Below are positions 11,538 to 24,066 of a stretch of DNA of 64,000 nt, piece after piece (within the stretch, counting starts at the first letter, position 1; each line of letters starts with the position of its first letter). Source of the DNA: Lithospermum erythrorhizon (lineage: Eukaryota; Streptophyta; Magnoliopsida; Boraginales; Boraginaceae). A model generated the notes under the pieces. The model was given only the letters and a program-made list of their open reading frames with translations, ran no database searches and was not told the DNA's origin. Position numbers and translations under genes: made by a program. The stretch lies in NCBI GenBank assembly GCA_019722365.1, contig JADFUC010001925.1, positions 2,914,001 to 2,978,000 on the forward strand, read 5' to 3'.

Positions 11538-12686
11538 TTAAGCACAAGCAGGACAATGTACCAATCCATTTTCATTGCATGTTTGACATCTCTCTTTCTT
11601 GTCTCCAACCACAATCTTACAACTTCCACCACAATCTAAGCATGGAACAAACCTTACACCACCACAACCAGTGCATGATTGCCGGCCTGCTCCTCTCTCA
11701 ACTCTTGCCCGATTGAATATCCGCCCGAGCTTGCCTGTCTCATTCAAACTCACCACCTCTTCCACCCCTCCCAAATACTTCCCCTTCACAAACATCCTAG
11801 GAACACTAGCTCCCTCACACAACTCTTTCAACTCATTCAGGAACTTCCCGTGCAACGATATGTCACGTTCGTCAAACACCACCCCGTGAAGCTCTAGTAT
11901 GGACCTGACTCGGTTGCAATCCTCAAACGTGCGTCTAACTCCACCTAAAGATGTTGTGTACAACACAACTGAGTCTGCTCCACCTGGAGGACATAAATCT
12001 TGATAATCGCTTAACAAGTCATACTTCACAATGGGTGCATCTTTGCCTTCTTTCTGCCTTTCCATCTTATCTTTTATGATGAAGATGTTCTGTTTCACAG
12101 GCTTATAGTCTCCTGATGAACCAACACCAACTTGGAATTGTTGCGAATTGCTTGACTCGGGCAACTTTGGGTCCGAGTCCATTTTCTTGAACTCCAACCG
12201 TCTCATTGACTCCGTTTTCCTCAATTCAGTTTGCTTCTGTTTATTGGACACTTTAGTATCTAGCTCTTCCAATGTGTGAAATGAGAAACTCTTACGCGGA
12301 GTTCTTTTCTTGGGGCTTTCATCTTCTTCCTGAGGATGATTAATAGCCATCAGAGGGCCACTTTTGGTACTTTGATTATTAGATTGAGGTGGCTTCTTAA
12401 CAGGATTTTTTAGTTTAGGCTTGATTTCTTCCAAGGCTTTGCTAACTTCATCCCAGGAGCCAGGGGCATCATCAATGGTATTGAGCTTCTGAAGTAGGGG
12501 GTCTGGCACTTCTGCTGCCTTTTCTTGCTTCTCATCAACTTGTTCAACTTCATTATTATCCTCAACTTTCGCATTCTTGAGCCACGGCTCCTCGATTGAG
12601 TCGATATCGAAAACTGCAAAGCTCGTTGGTGGCTGCTGGTACACGTCTACCGCGGCATCAACACCTTTAGAGGATGCACACCCCAT
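11538..12686 (-). CDS. Glutaredoxin-domain protein with Cys-rich C-terminus (intronless)
   Basis: A single uninterrupted frame of 382 residues. I start at 12686 because 'MGCASSKG' is a textbook N-myristoylation/palmitoylation motif; an in-frame ATG 13 codons upstream would hide it. Residues 1-237 are charged and low in structure ('KRTPRKSFSFHTLEELD'). Residues 238-330 are a glutaredoxin fold ('DSVVLYTTSLGGVRRTFEDC', cis-Pro 'SVPRMFVKGKYLGG'). Residues 338-381 hold four CxxC pairs (CTGC, CLDC, CQTC, CPAC), like the zinc-binding tail of DnaJ. The family includes Arabidopsis At5g39865 and At3g57070. The CxxC redox site of a normal glutaredoxin is replaced by 'TSLGG', so it is probably a binding or scaffold protein at the plasma membrane rather than a reductase. 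Confidence 0.92.
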   Translation of the reverse strand: MGCASSKGVDAAVDVYQQPPTSFAVFDIDSIEEPWLKNAKVEDNNEVEQVDEKQEKAAEVPDPLLQKLNTIDDAPGSWDEVSKALEEIKPKLKNPVKKPPQSNNQSTKSGPLMAINHPQEEDESPKKRTPRKSFSFHTLEELDTKVSNKQKQTELRKTESMRRLEFKKMDSDPKLPESSNSQQFQVGVGSSGDYKPVKQNIFIIKDKMERQKEGKDAPIVKYDLLSDYQDLCPPGGADSVVLYTTSLGGVRRTFEDCNRVRSILELHGVVFDERDISLHGKFLNELKELCEGASVPRMFVKGKYLGGVEEVVSLNETGKLGRIFNRARVERGAGRQSCTGCGGVRFVPCLDCGGSCKIVVGDKKERCQTCNENGLVHCPACA

Positions 12687-14319
12687 GATGATAATAACAA
12701 TGTGGAAGCACAAGGCCACAAGCAATTAGTTATTTGTATGTTTTTGTTGGGTGGTTTTGATACCCTATCCTAATTGCATGGTTTATCTTGTTTACTGTTT
12801 TATTGAAGCATTTGGTTCATATCCACAATATAAATGTTTGTGTGAAATATGCCAAAATTGACCCATATGGTCCTCAAGAAAACACGTACCCAAATGCCCT
12901 CTTGTTTTCGTCTGTTTGCTTATGTAAACCTACTAAAAGTCTAGAACAAGTATGACCATATATAAAACATATGGAGTGTCTTAATAAATGTTTGCCTCGT
13001 TATCTCTAGTAATTTCATCACTACCACAAATGCTTCCCAAATAAAAATCTGATTTAAGACTTATCACCATACAAATAACAATTGAACTTGAGGACTTGAA
13101 GAATTGTTGTAGGTGTTCTATGAAGTGGCAATGAAGAAAATGATGCTTAAAATTTGTCCAACATCATACCCCGAAGATAGAATTTTAACTTATTTCCAAA
13201 CACCAACTTTCCTAACGATTCAATAAATTTATCCAATTTCATTCATATGTAATATAAGTTTGACTCATTTCCAATCACCAAAACATCCTACTGTCTCAAT
13301 TTACTTGTCCAATTATAATGTATATGTGAGCTCTCAAGGATCAAAGATTCCAAAGGCCACAACTGTACAAAGTGTTGAGTTGAAGCTGATTTTTAGAGCC
13401 GACAAGGAAGCAATCGGCTCCTGCATTGGCCCCTGTAGGGGCCGATCAGAGCAGGCGATTTTGGCTGCAATTTTTCGAGGCTACTGTATTGCAATCGGCC
13501 TGAATCGGTTGTGAGGGTTGTCGAACATGTTAATTATTATTTTTTTGAGACGGTTTTCGAACTGTCTTGAGGCACTTGATTACCTAGTTAGATTATAACT
13601 TTTCCTATATATAGATGCACATTCTTTATGAGTTTTTGTATCACAAAAATAATCATCCTAAACAATTTATTGAGAAAATATTATTGAATCATCGTCGATA
13701 ATATTTTGAGCACTAATGATTGAGAATAATGTCTTCTGAAATGCTGATTGAGTGTTTAGTTTGATAGTTTATTGTAACAATCTTCGAAATAGGTTTAGTG
13801 GATTATTGTCAGTAGACGTCTGGCTAACGTTGAAACTGTATAAAATCTTTGAGTCATTTATTTTTACGCATTTACTTATATAGATTGTGTGTTTTCAGCT
13901 TCAAGATTTGATAATTGAAATCTTTCATCGAGCAGACCTTGCACCGATTCATTTGAGTTTAGTAAGAATAAAAAAGGTCTCACCGGACACTATATCGTTC
14001 GCTTACTATTTCTAAGTTACAATTACTATTTCTAATGGTACCTTGTACCTTGAAAATAGTATTTACCAACATTGTTTTCCAACAGACCCACTTTACTTAC
14101 ATACCCAACAAGACAAGTCACAACCACCACTCCACCACCATCACCTTTGTGATAGTTCAGCCGTCGCAACCACTTATTGAGCTAAGCCCATTTTGATGAT
14201 CCATAATTTTTAAAAAAAATGATCCTTATCTAAACTTGTTTTCAAATTTCGGCCCACTTGCATAAGTTAGCATTTGAGTTTTAACGGACCTTAACACAAG
14301 CCCAACTACAAATATTCGG

Positions 14320-15800
14320 CTTGATTAGACGGGGAGTAAGTGGTGAGGTGGTGGACCGTTTGCTAGTCCACGACTTCGTTAGTTTAGGATTCGGCGCGTT
14401 GACCGTTGGCCCACTAATGAGGCGAGGGTGGTGAGATTTTAGCCAAAAAAGTTCGTCCCGGCGCCGCGTTAGATGCAGTTCGGTGGGCAGTTTGAATGGC
14501 GTTCGGCGCGCGTCGTTAGTGGTTCGTTAACGTAGCGGACGTCCGGTACATAGCCTTTAAGTTGGATTCACCTCGTCTTATTAGCGGACGTCCGCTTTGT
14601 GTAACCGGACGTCCGGTAACTAGCCTTTATTTAAACATTGATCATTGGAGTAAGATAGTTGTTATTATTAGCGGGCGTCGCTTGGGTAACCGGACGTCAG
14701 GTTCCACGAAAACAAGCTATTTTCCTTACATAAATAAAAAGAGCGAAATGCTGCTATTTCATTCTTAACGTCAAATATCATCATTAGTTCGTTTAACAGG
14801 TAATATATATCATCATTGGAGAACAAATTATTTGATCAAGAATTTCAAAGGAATTAGCGTAAATCATCTTCCACTAGATTTAAGTTGCATTGAATATTGA
14901 TACAATCATTCCATCCTATTGCTTTTATTATATTACTTATTTACTTGATAAAATCTTGCTAGTATTAAAAGTTATTTATTATTTTCTCTATTACAATAAA
15001 GTTGATACAATCTTCATCTTCTCGTTCTATAAGTAACCAAGAGATGTTGGATATATATAAAGGTATGAATGTAATGTCTAATCAAATTTTATATAACATT
15101 ATTTTTTTTTATGAATGTTAAAATGTGTAGGTTGGGAGAATATCCAATTTGAAATGTAAATATTGAAAATTAAATACGGATTCGTTGCTTTCTTCATGTA
15201 ACTACACTTCATAACGTATTATATAATGTATATCCAGGACTTCCATGTCAACCCGATCTTTCATCCCCAAATATCCAAGATATGATAGATGAACAAGAAT
15301 TGTGTTCTTTATTTTTTATTTTCTTTTATGAATGAACTTTGATTTATTTTGTTCTATGGATAGGATGTTTATGATTTGTTTTATTTTACGGATGTTAAAA
15401 TTTTGGTTGGGATGTTTGAAGTTTTTTTTTTACCAGATTGTTGAATTTTATGTAGATATTTGTGGTTTATTTTATGGATATGTGTGGTTTGTTTTTTATT
15501 TGCAATAGTGTACATAGGTGTGAATTGTGAGGAATAAGCACTAAAGCGAGCAGGGGCGTCTTATTGGTTGAGCAGGCGTCTTTGTTGGCGGTTCGAAACG
15601 AGGCGTCCGATTGGGTGGCTTGAGGTCGGTTAAGCGGCGCTAACTAGTGGGGCCAGTGGGCCTCAATAATTCTATGGTGTGTCGTTCGCTTTGGCGCTCA
15701 CGAAGCGCCACAATCCGGCGGTTTATGGACATGGGCGTTCGCATCGGTATAGCAGGGCGTCGTGTGCCGTTCATTGCCGTTAGCGCATCTAAACTTGATT
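14320..15800. mobile_element. Possible non-autonomous DNA transposon: GC-rich ends, AT-rich core
   Basis: Two GC-rich blocks (14.32-14.72 and 15.54-15.80 kb) with similar vocabulary (GGCGTCCG, GGCGC, GGCCCACT/AGTGGGCC) flank an AT-rich core of about 800 nt without coding capacity. This layout is seen in deletion derivatives of CACTA or PIF/Harbinger elements, where sub-terminal repeats are GC-rich. I could not define terminal inverted repeats or a target duplication, so limits and class are tentative. Confidence 0.3.
14534..14701. repeat. Cluster of CGGACGTCCG palindromes
   Basis: Perfect 12-bp palindromes at 14584-14595 (GCGGACGTCCGC) and 14605-14616 (CCGGACGTCCGG), a third 10-bp core at 14536-14545, and decayed copies at 14671-14681 and 14690-14701. 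The pair 'TAGCGGACGTCCGC ... GTAACCGGACGTCCGG' is repeated once after about 87 nt. Confidence 0.75.
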
Positions 15801-15837
15801 ATAGCGATAATTGGGCCAAAATTTGATGCTCTTTGAG

Positions 15838-16594
15838 GAGAAAATTGGGAAAATAGCATCCGTTTGACCAAAAATTTAATTTCTAGCACCCTTTTTTAAT
15901 CATTTGCCTAAATAGCACACTTGCACTATCAAATGTCTAAAATACCCCTTAAATCTAATACCTTCATCTTCTATCCTTCATCTTAATTCGTACCCCTTTG
16001 GCTTCCCTTCCTACATTTACCACCTCGGCCGAGCTACAGCCCACCACGCAGCTCGCATAGCCCCCGCCCCTACTAACCCCTCATCCCACCTTCCTTCCTC
16101 CCCCCGCCTTTTGCCCCCGCCTCTGGCCAGCCTTGTCTTCCACCCTCTTCCATCTGACGCGACCACATGCGATCATGGCAACCCTTTAACCAGCTACAAC
16201 ACGTCGACCCTCTTTCTTCTTACAAAAAGTTGCAACTGACACACCCCCTCTCAAAGCTTCCGTAGAAGCGCCCTCCCGCCTGCAATTTTTGGTTTTTAGT
16301 GGGGGTGGGGTAAGTTTTATTGCAATTTATTGGGCGGGGTTTTAGATTTTAGTGGTAGTGGTTAGTGGTGGTGTTTGAATTGAAGAATAAGAAGAAAGAA
16401 GAAGAAGAGAAGGTCGTGGTGGTAGGTGGGAGTTGGTGGTGGTTGAATAATTGAAGAAGAAAAGATGAAGAGGTATTAGAATTTAAGGGGTATTTTAGAC
16501 ATTTGACATCTGAGGTGCTATTTAAACTTTAAATGTTCAAGATGGAGTGCTAGAAATTAGAACCCAATCAAGAGGTCCATTTTCCAATTTTCTC
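15838..16594. mobile_element. Long-TIR non-autonomous element (MULE-like)
   Basis: The left end 'GAGAAAATTGGGAAAATAGC' and the right end (complement 'GAGAAAATTGGAAAATGGAC') are inverted copies; similarity runs about 130 nt inward through 'AATTTCTAGCAC', 'CAAATGTCTAAAATACCCCT' and 'TAAATCTAATACC'. The interior has a pyrimidine-rich, then a purine-rich (GAAGAAGAAG) half and no ORF of note. Flanks CTCTTTGAG and CTCTTAGAA match at 7 of 9 bases, like a decayed 9-bp target duplication of Mutator-like elements. Confidence 0.6.
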
Positions 16595-19500
16595 TCTTAG
16601 AATTAAGTAGTAAGTAGGCTCGTAAAGCTAAGACTTCGATTCAAACCTATGCCAAATCAAGCTGTTCTCTCAACATCTCGGCCGTGTTAGTTTCAAAGCG
16701 AGGAGTCAGTGGGACTTTTTTAAGATCTATCAATTTCTAGTTAAAGACTCGACTTGACGCTATCATGAAAAATTAACACGTTTTTAAGGAAAAAGCTCAA
16801 ATCAAGTAAAGTATTCTCAATTTTTGTTAAATTAAATCGAGTCGAGATGGACATTATATTCAGAATTCGATCTTAATAAACCTAACCAAACCAATCCTCC
16901 AAGTTCAAACACACATTTTTCCTGTCTATCTATACCTATACAACTATGTGTAGACTATTATCACAATTAAACATGGAGGGATGCTGATATAGATAGCCAA
17001 CTCAAAGCTACACATAATTGTTGAGGCTCAATCGATTGAACCCAACAAAAAACATATCACACAATCACATCCTACAAGTTCAAGATATGATCATTGTGAG
17101 TATGTGACATAAGCAATTAATTGGAAGATAAACCTTCTTTTACAAATACTGTTAGAAATTCTTCACCGTTATTGCACAATTAAAGCGTCTCTTAATTACC
17201 CAATAACATGAATCACACTTGAGATAAACTAAACTTCAACTGAGATAATCTACGCAGTGAGATATGACAAGCGAAAGAAAGCAATAAATGACACAAGAAT
17301 TACCATAGTTCACCTTGATATGAGTGAAATCGGCTGCCAGATCCACTAATAACTCGGGAAGAATTGTTTACGGAGATTTCTTCGAGAATCACATTACATG
17401 TATCTCTAAATTAGATATTTTCTTATAGATTTGGCTACAATGGCATGCGTCACTTAAATCTATCAAGACTATTTTTCTTATGGAGTCTAATATTTGAGTA
17501 CTTCTTGAATTCATGAAAAAATCTTGTATTTATAAATTTAACAGCACCAACAGTAAGTATTTTTGAAACAAGTAAATCATGCTTTAAAATCACCTCGGCC
17601 GCCGCGAGGTCCTCGAGACCTATACTCGAAGGAGACCACGGGGTCGAGCAAACTCACTACACGATCCTGGGTCTTGAGTGCACGAGATCCCATCAGAGAC
17701 CCACACAGCCTACAGTGATGAGGTCTTCACAAAGGCCGAAAATAGCTTCAATCTCAACAAATACTTCCCATTTCACTAAAAATATTAACATGATAAAACT
17801 AAAATAAAGTATTTTGCTTATTGGAAAAATGAGCAAGCTGCTAGAAGTATACATTATAGCGCTTCGGCCGGTAGCAATTGATACGTTATAGCTAACGAAT
17901 AGGTGGTAGGGTGTTGCCTGACATCAGGCTTCGTTTGCAACTCACTATTATTAATAATGGGCTTGGTCACAGCTTGATTTACAACGAGATATAATAATTG
18001 CTCATTGTTCCAGTGTTATTTGAAAGGATTTATTTATATAACTGTAATAGTCCTTGTATACTAAAGTGATTGTTGAACAGAGACAACATCGCTAGACCTC
18101 AGGAGTGATGGATGTAGGGCCAAGAGAGGCTCCAACAACCTCAATGACATGTATAGCTTGCTATATATAACCCTAAGATAATTGTAGATCAACAAATTGT
18201 GTAAAATCAGTAAGCTCAAATTTCCAATCTCGACGTCATATATATGAATAATGTCCCTTTGAACTTCAAGTAAGGTATTTGTTATTTCATTCAAGAGAAT
18301 ATATATCTATATATTTTTTATAAAAAATAGGATGACAAGATATGATGATGTTTCAGCTTAAGATTGATAGACGAATGTTTTATGTTCTTTAAACGCTTAC
18401 AAAATTACTACATTTACCTCATTTAAAAGAATATTAGTGAAGCCCAACTTTGTAAATTTGTTATTTTATTATATTACTAGACTAATTTATTTTGGTTAAT
18501 TGGAGACGATGGATGATAGATTATGAGAGTACGTCACATGAAGTTTTTTATTTTATTTCTCCATACCAAATTAGGTATAGTTGGGATATGGGGTTCATAA
18601 TGTAGTCTGGCAAATTTAGTACGCGCACTAACTAAAAGCAACGCAATGCTTTACCCTTTACATGATACATGGAATGTGGTACCAGGAATAATTCCATTTT
18701 ATTAATTGTGAACTTTTGAGTTATTTTATTCTATATGCAGTATATATTTTTGGTACAAAAGTGAAGCCATTTTCATTATCTGAAACGTATCACGAATTTC
18801 AATTTTAGAAATAGTTCAGAGGAGTTTTGGATATATTATTTATTAATATCTCAATTTACATATTTTATTTGCTCAGGTATTTTAATAGCGCAGTGATATC
18901 AGGCACGAGGTCTCGATATAATTTTTCTTAAAAATCTAAATAATTAAAATTTCAACGTTTGATGTTGGGTATGTGAATCTTCCTTGTCACAGCAAATTGG
19001 CATTTGATTTTTTAAAGTGAACATTGAACATTGACCATTAATTATTAATTATTCATTATTTTAAAAATTATAAAATTTATATAATTGGATTAAATGCTTT
19101 TTTAAAATAATTTAAAATATTAATTGTTTAATAACAATATAATTAAAGAATAATTAAAAATTAAAAATTTATCTCAATATGTGAGAAAGTCAATTGTTTT
19201 AGATTTGAGGAAATATTTAATAATAGTAATATTTTGATTTCAGTAGTATCATATACGAGTATAAGGTAAATTGTTCAAAAGGAATTTATTAAGTGGATTG
19301 GATGTTTTCTATATATACACATGTATATAAATTTATCCAAATAAACATAACAAAACTTTGAGATTAGATTTGACCCTATAATTTGCAAAGGATAAATTAA
19401 TTATTCTGTCTTATCTATTAGTCAATCGGTTTCAACTTTCAATGGAAGAACGATGATGGTGGGGGATAAGAATACAACCATTGATCAGACCTTACATAGT

Positions 19501-20584
19501 GGAATTTCAGTCATCTCTGTATATATAGTTACAGACTCATAGAGACATAGTGATATGATTATGAGAAGGGAATTTGGACGGCATCGTTAGAAATGCCAAA
19601 AATGATGTAATGAACATTTGATTTTTTATGTATTAATTATCAAAAAAAAATTATTAGAAGGGAAACTTCAACTTCTTTTAGGTCAAGATAGATTTGAGTG
19701 AGGCAGATTGATAATTTTTTAAAGGGATTTTCTATTTTATTTTTTTCTCTTATTAGGATATATGTTTAGAATTTAATTTGAATATAAAATGTAACTTTTG
19801 AAATCAAATAAGGAATTATATATATTTGAGAATTTTCCATATTGAATTTTAGTAGAAGATCTTGTATCAAATTGTTTCCTTTATTATCATTTCAACCTAT
19901 GTTGAAAATAACATAAATTAAAACTGAAATACGGAGTATTATTCTTTTTAAGAGTGATAATAATGGGCTGTGGGCACACTCATAGCTTATAAGTTACTCC
20001 AAATCTCAAAACATTCCATATAAATAAGATGGGTTTTATTGTGGTGGTTGGATAGTTCTCAATTTAAGTTTTTTGTTTTAATTATGATGAATATTTTTCT
20101 TCAATTCAAGTAAATATTTTTGAAACATACTGTACATTCAAAAAACATTTTAAAAAGCATTATCTCAATGAAGTTGTAACTTGTAAGAACTTAAGCTTAT
20201 TTCACCATTTGCTACAACTTCAAAACACTTGTAAAAACTTGGTGAGCTTATTTCTAAAAACTCAAAAATAATCCTCAGCTCTTTCGCATTTTCTAATCCA
20301 ATGTATTACATGGTAATACAATATTAATGATCTCATATGTAAGTTATTTCCTCCAATTCATAATTGGCATTTTTATTTTTTAGTGTTAATCTTTGAGCAT
20401 TAATTACTTTTTTTTTATTAATATATGATATCTTATAATTTTTATAATATAACTAAAAAATAATTGATGATCAACATTTGACACATTAACAAAGGAAAAC
20501 GTTTAAAAAATTGAATCACATGAGATAGTTGTAGGAAAAATAGTTGTAGTAAAACATAAAATTAATTTAAAATATTTAAAAATA

Positions 20585-21276
20585 CTAGACCAAGTCTTGT
20601 CCGACACTTTTCTTAAAGCAAATTCGCTCTTACTCCCTTAGGTGTTTAGGATCACGTAAGGTGTTTGCCTCCCAAGATAAAATGGTCAAAAGTGTGGCCT
20701 TAGAAGCACTCTAAGCCTCACTTCGAACAACTCCAGAGCTTGTACTATCACCATAAAATAAGTACCAAACATACTCACAAAATAAAACTAAAGGTTATTT
20801 TCTTCTTTCATTTTTCCTCTTTTTTTTTTTGAAAAGTTGGAGGATGTCTCAATATATAATAAATTTCATGTTTTTGTAACTCCCATTTAGTAGTATTCAA
20901 AACCACTAATAATCATAACTCACACTAATGGCATTCATTCCAATGGAAGTTACATTATCAATAAGTGAATGCACTAATACAATATAATAATATATATGTA
21001 CAATAATAAAATTTCAACTAGCTAAGATAATGTGTGAATCGGCCCTATCATGACAATCGACATTCGTATAATTGGCTCGTACATTCACCACATTCGATCT
21101 TAGAATTTTGGAATTAATTTGTACTATCTTACGTGTATACACAATCTACACCGATAAATTAGACAATCCCTCAGGATGCTAATCAAATATTAAATTAGAT
21201 AAATTAGACAATCCTTCAGGATGCCAATTTTGCATTCAAATATTAAATCATATACCAATGATTTTCCAACATTCCA
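20585..21276 (+). repeat. Block A, copy 1
   Basis: Direct repeat of 27206-27938; shared words include 'ATCACCATAAAATAAGTACC' and 'GGATGTCTCAATATATAATA'. It ends in ATTTTCCAACA, like an LTR 3' end. The two copies differ by many small indels. Confidence 0.75.
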
Positions 21277-21486
21277 TGAATGAAATTTTCATTCAGCGTC
21301 TTCATCCCATATGAATAAAAATTTTGTAAAAGATTTGACTCGGCAAGGTGATAGCCGCAGCCCGATCACTTCACATAGGATAGGTAAGTGTGGTGGCCAT
21401 GGACACTACTTGGATTTATGAGCTTCAGAAAAGAAATGTGCCGCCCAGAACATTTCTCTTACGAGCGGCTCCTTACTTGAACTCAC

Positions 21487-21722
21487 TGTTGAAAAATATG
21501 CATAACTTGATTCAAAACTTTAATCAAAACATATTTTCATACAGGATCTATTGGGTGATTATACTATGAACTAAATTAATAATGTAAAAACTTAAAGAGA
21601 TGCGGCGGAAGCTATCGACAAACTTTCACAGGCGCCGCTTTTGAATTACGTCTTTGAGCACTCGATTGTAGTGCTGTAGTTGGTTGCACACACCGGGAGA
21701 GGTGAATCCACACTTGGGGTTG
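21487..21722 (+). repeat. Block B, copy 1
   Basis: Direct repeat of 25729-25952, beginning 'TGTTGAAAAATATGCATAAC' and sharing 'CTAAATTAATAATGTAAAAA' and 'CACTCGATTGTAGTGC'. The TGTTG start is typical of an LTR 5' end. Confidence 0.75.
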
Positions 21723-23939
21723 CTAGGGCAATTCATGAAATCGCTTTTAAGATGAGAATGATGTTTCGTTCCTCGGAAAATATGCATTACTCATGTCGAT
21801 GATACTTAATTGAGAACTTGATTGTATTTATATGGTCACTTCCCATTTTTCTTATCAGTGCGATATATCATTCAATGACTTATATCCCTTGATTGACTTG
21901 TATGTGAATATACAAACTAAATCCAAGATTAACGACCATTCAGTAAGTCTACTAGAGTTATTTCGGTTAAATACCAAGTAAAGATTAAACTTCGAGAATG
22001 CGGTAAAGTCATTTACCACAAGTATTACTCAATTATTTGTTATTCAAAGAAATATCGTATTGTCTCTCATAAGAAATATAGGTTCAAAGAAAGCTTGAGT
22101 TTGAAATTTCAACTATTCTGGATGATTTAAACTATGGGCTCCTTATAATGTAATCCTTTATCATTCATAGGCTGATTATCTTCTTTGTGCCTTGTATCCA
22201 CAACTATCTTGTATTTGGCACCGTAATCAAGATCAAGACCATGTGAGTCAAAGCAGTGTCTATGACACTGGTAGTTTAGCCATAATGACATTACAATTTT
22301 GATAGCAAATCAAATTGAATATGGTTTGTCAGCTTCTCTTTATTTCTCGAGAGTGTTATTAAATATCATTTTTTTACGTAGCAATGTTTGAAATAATGAA
22401 ATTAATCATTAACTTCAAATCATAGTTCTTTGTGCACTCAACCTTCCAAGTGATGTGCAAACCACATAAAGCCCCGAATTGTTTGCACAGTTACTCTGAG
22501 CGAAACATCTTACCATCCGCAATTCATGAAGCGAGATTCATTTGTTAATGGCGGAATATCGATGACGTATGCTTTGAAATGTAGATACATGGTACTCAGA
22601 AATATCATCCAGTTTTTCTCAATTGGGTTATAAAAGAGATTAAACTATTTTTTTAAGGCTTGTATGGTGGCTAAGAGACAATATACCATATTAGTCTTCA
22701 TAGCATCATCACCTTCAATTGAGATCAAAATTAATTACTTCTCAATTGACATCAAACCTGGGTTCATGTAACGTGTCAACATGATTAAGTCAAGTCTTGA
22801 GTGATTGTAGTATTCAATGTTTGTCTTTTATTAGTACACAATCATCTTCAATGGCTTGTGAAGGAAAATGCATTAGTATTTACAACACTTATGTTACCAC
22901 AAGTTTATGGATTTCTCCTTAACTTGTTTTTATTTCACATAATAAAGCTATGTTTTAATTTGCCCATTTAACGGTGAATAAACAGGTAATCGTAGTGTGC
23001 CAATCATAATAGGAAACATGCAAATACATATGTCACGGCTAAAAATAATCAAATATATTTTACAAATAAATTGTAAATATTATACCCATACTTCAAATCT
23101 CACAAAATGTCTGGTATCCAGATCCCATTGTGGTTGAAATCGGCAGCAATGGCTACGTACGTTTTGAATCGCAATATGATAGTAGATTAACTAATCAATT
23201 GTGTGTACGCGACTAACTCTTGGGTCACTAACACTCCCTAACGGTGCTGCGACAATGTATCACCGAGCCCACAACGTTAGTGGGAAATCACCGGTTAAGT
23301 TGCCAATTAAACCCGATGCGTTAGTTTGGAATGATCATCTGAAAGCCCTGGCGTTAGTGGAAATCAACTTTCCAACATGATCCATTGTCGCCTGTCCGCG
23401 ATACGGTCTGGTGCCATCATAGTGTAACCGGTAGTCGTGATAAGTTGCACAACTTTAAAATTGGCGGCTTGTCTATTGACTTAATGAGTGAGATTAATAT
23501 TATTTGATATTATTTAACATGTTATATATAGCATGCAGAAGCATATGCATCATGAAAATAAAATAAATAATACACATTTAGGAGATATATAATATGATCC
23601 TAAAATAAAAACGGAACCTATTACAACAACTTTACAAAATGTAATACTAACATAAAAAGTACTATTTCGGCATTTTGCAAAAATGCGGGTCTTGTATTCT
23701 TTAATACAGAGCTTTCTAGTTCGCCCAAATGTCGTCTTTGGGTGAGCGCCATCTTGATGTCTCCACGGCGGTACATTTATTTATTTAACTTGGCCAAAAG
23801 AGCGGCGCGAGGGCATGGGTAAAAATAAAATGAATAAATGAAATAAATAATAAATACGACTTAGTCGATTCGTTTACAACGAATAATGGTTCGCGAGACC
23901 ATATTTAAATAAAATACAAAACTTAAAATTAAATATCGA

Positions 23940-23984
23940 TATATCCTTTTCATTCTCATTAATATATATATATATATATATACG
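23940..23984. repeat. AT dinucleotide microsatellite
   Basis: A run of TA repeats (about 23961-23982). A second run lies at about 24629-24657. Confidence 0.85.
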
Positions 23985-24014
23985 AAAATATCCACGAGGC
24001 ACATCTCGGACATC

Positions 24015-24066
24015 GGGTAAGCCGCTGCGGTGCGCCTGCCTTGTCGGCGTGGGTTCGATCCACAGC
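24015..24066 (+). repeat. tRNA-like (SINE-derived) fragment
   Basis: 'GCCGCTG ... GTGGGTTCGATCCA CAGCGGC A': a perfect 7-bp terminal stem closes around a TPsiC-like box B (GGTTCGATCC). The spacing is only about 49 nt, so the D and anticodon arms of a true tRNA do not fit. A SINE head or tRNA relic is more likely. Confidence 0.35.

Larger units (their letters stand above)
12687..20580. other. Gene-free, transposon-rich desert, first part
   Basis: No exon of a known family is visible. Composition is patchy: GC-rich islands at 13.38-13.52, 14.32-14.72, 15.54-15.80, 16.02-16.33 and 17.58-17.75 kb sit in AT-rich DNA. 17.2-17.45 kb reads like LTR-retrotransposon non-coding DNA ('CATAGTTCACCTTGATATGA'). 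Separate entries describe the islands with structure. Confidence 0.6.

Noticed and set aside
13380..13514. GC-rich open frame with 'GCCGATCAGAGC' words
   Set aside because: Short, no family resemblance, in a repeat island with inverted GGCCCC words; not a gene.
24015..24066. tRNA gene
   Set aside because: The terminal stem and TPsiC loop fit, but 49 nt leaves no room for D and anticodon arms.
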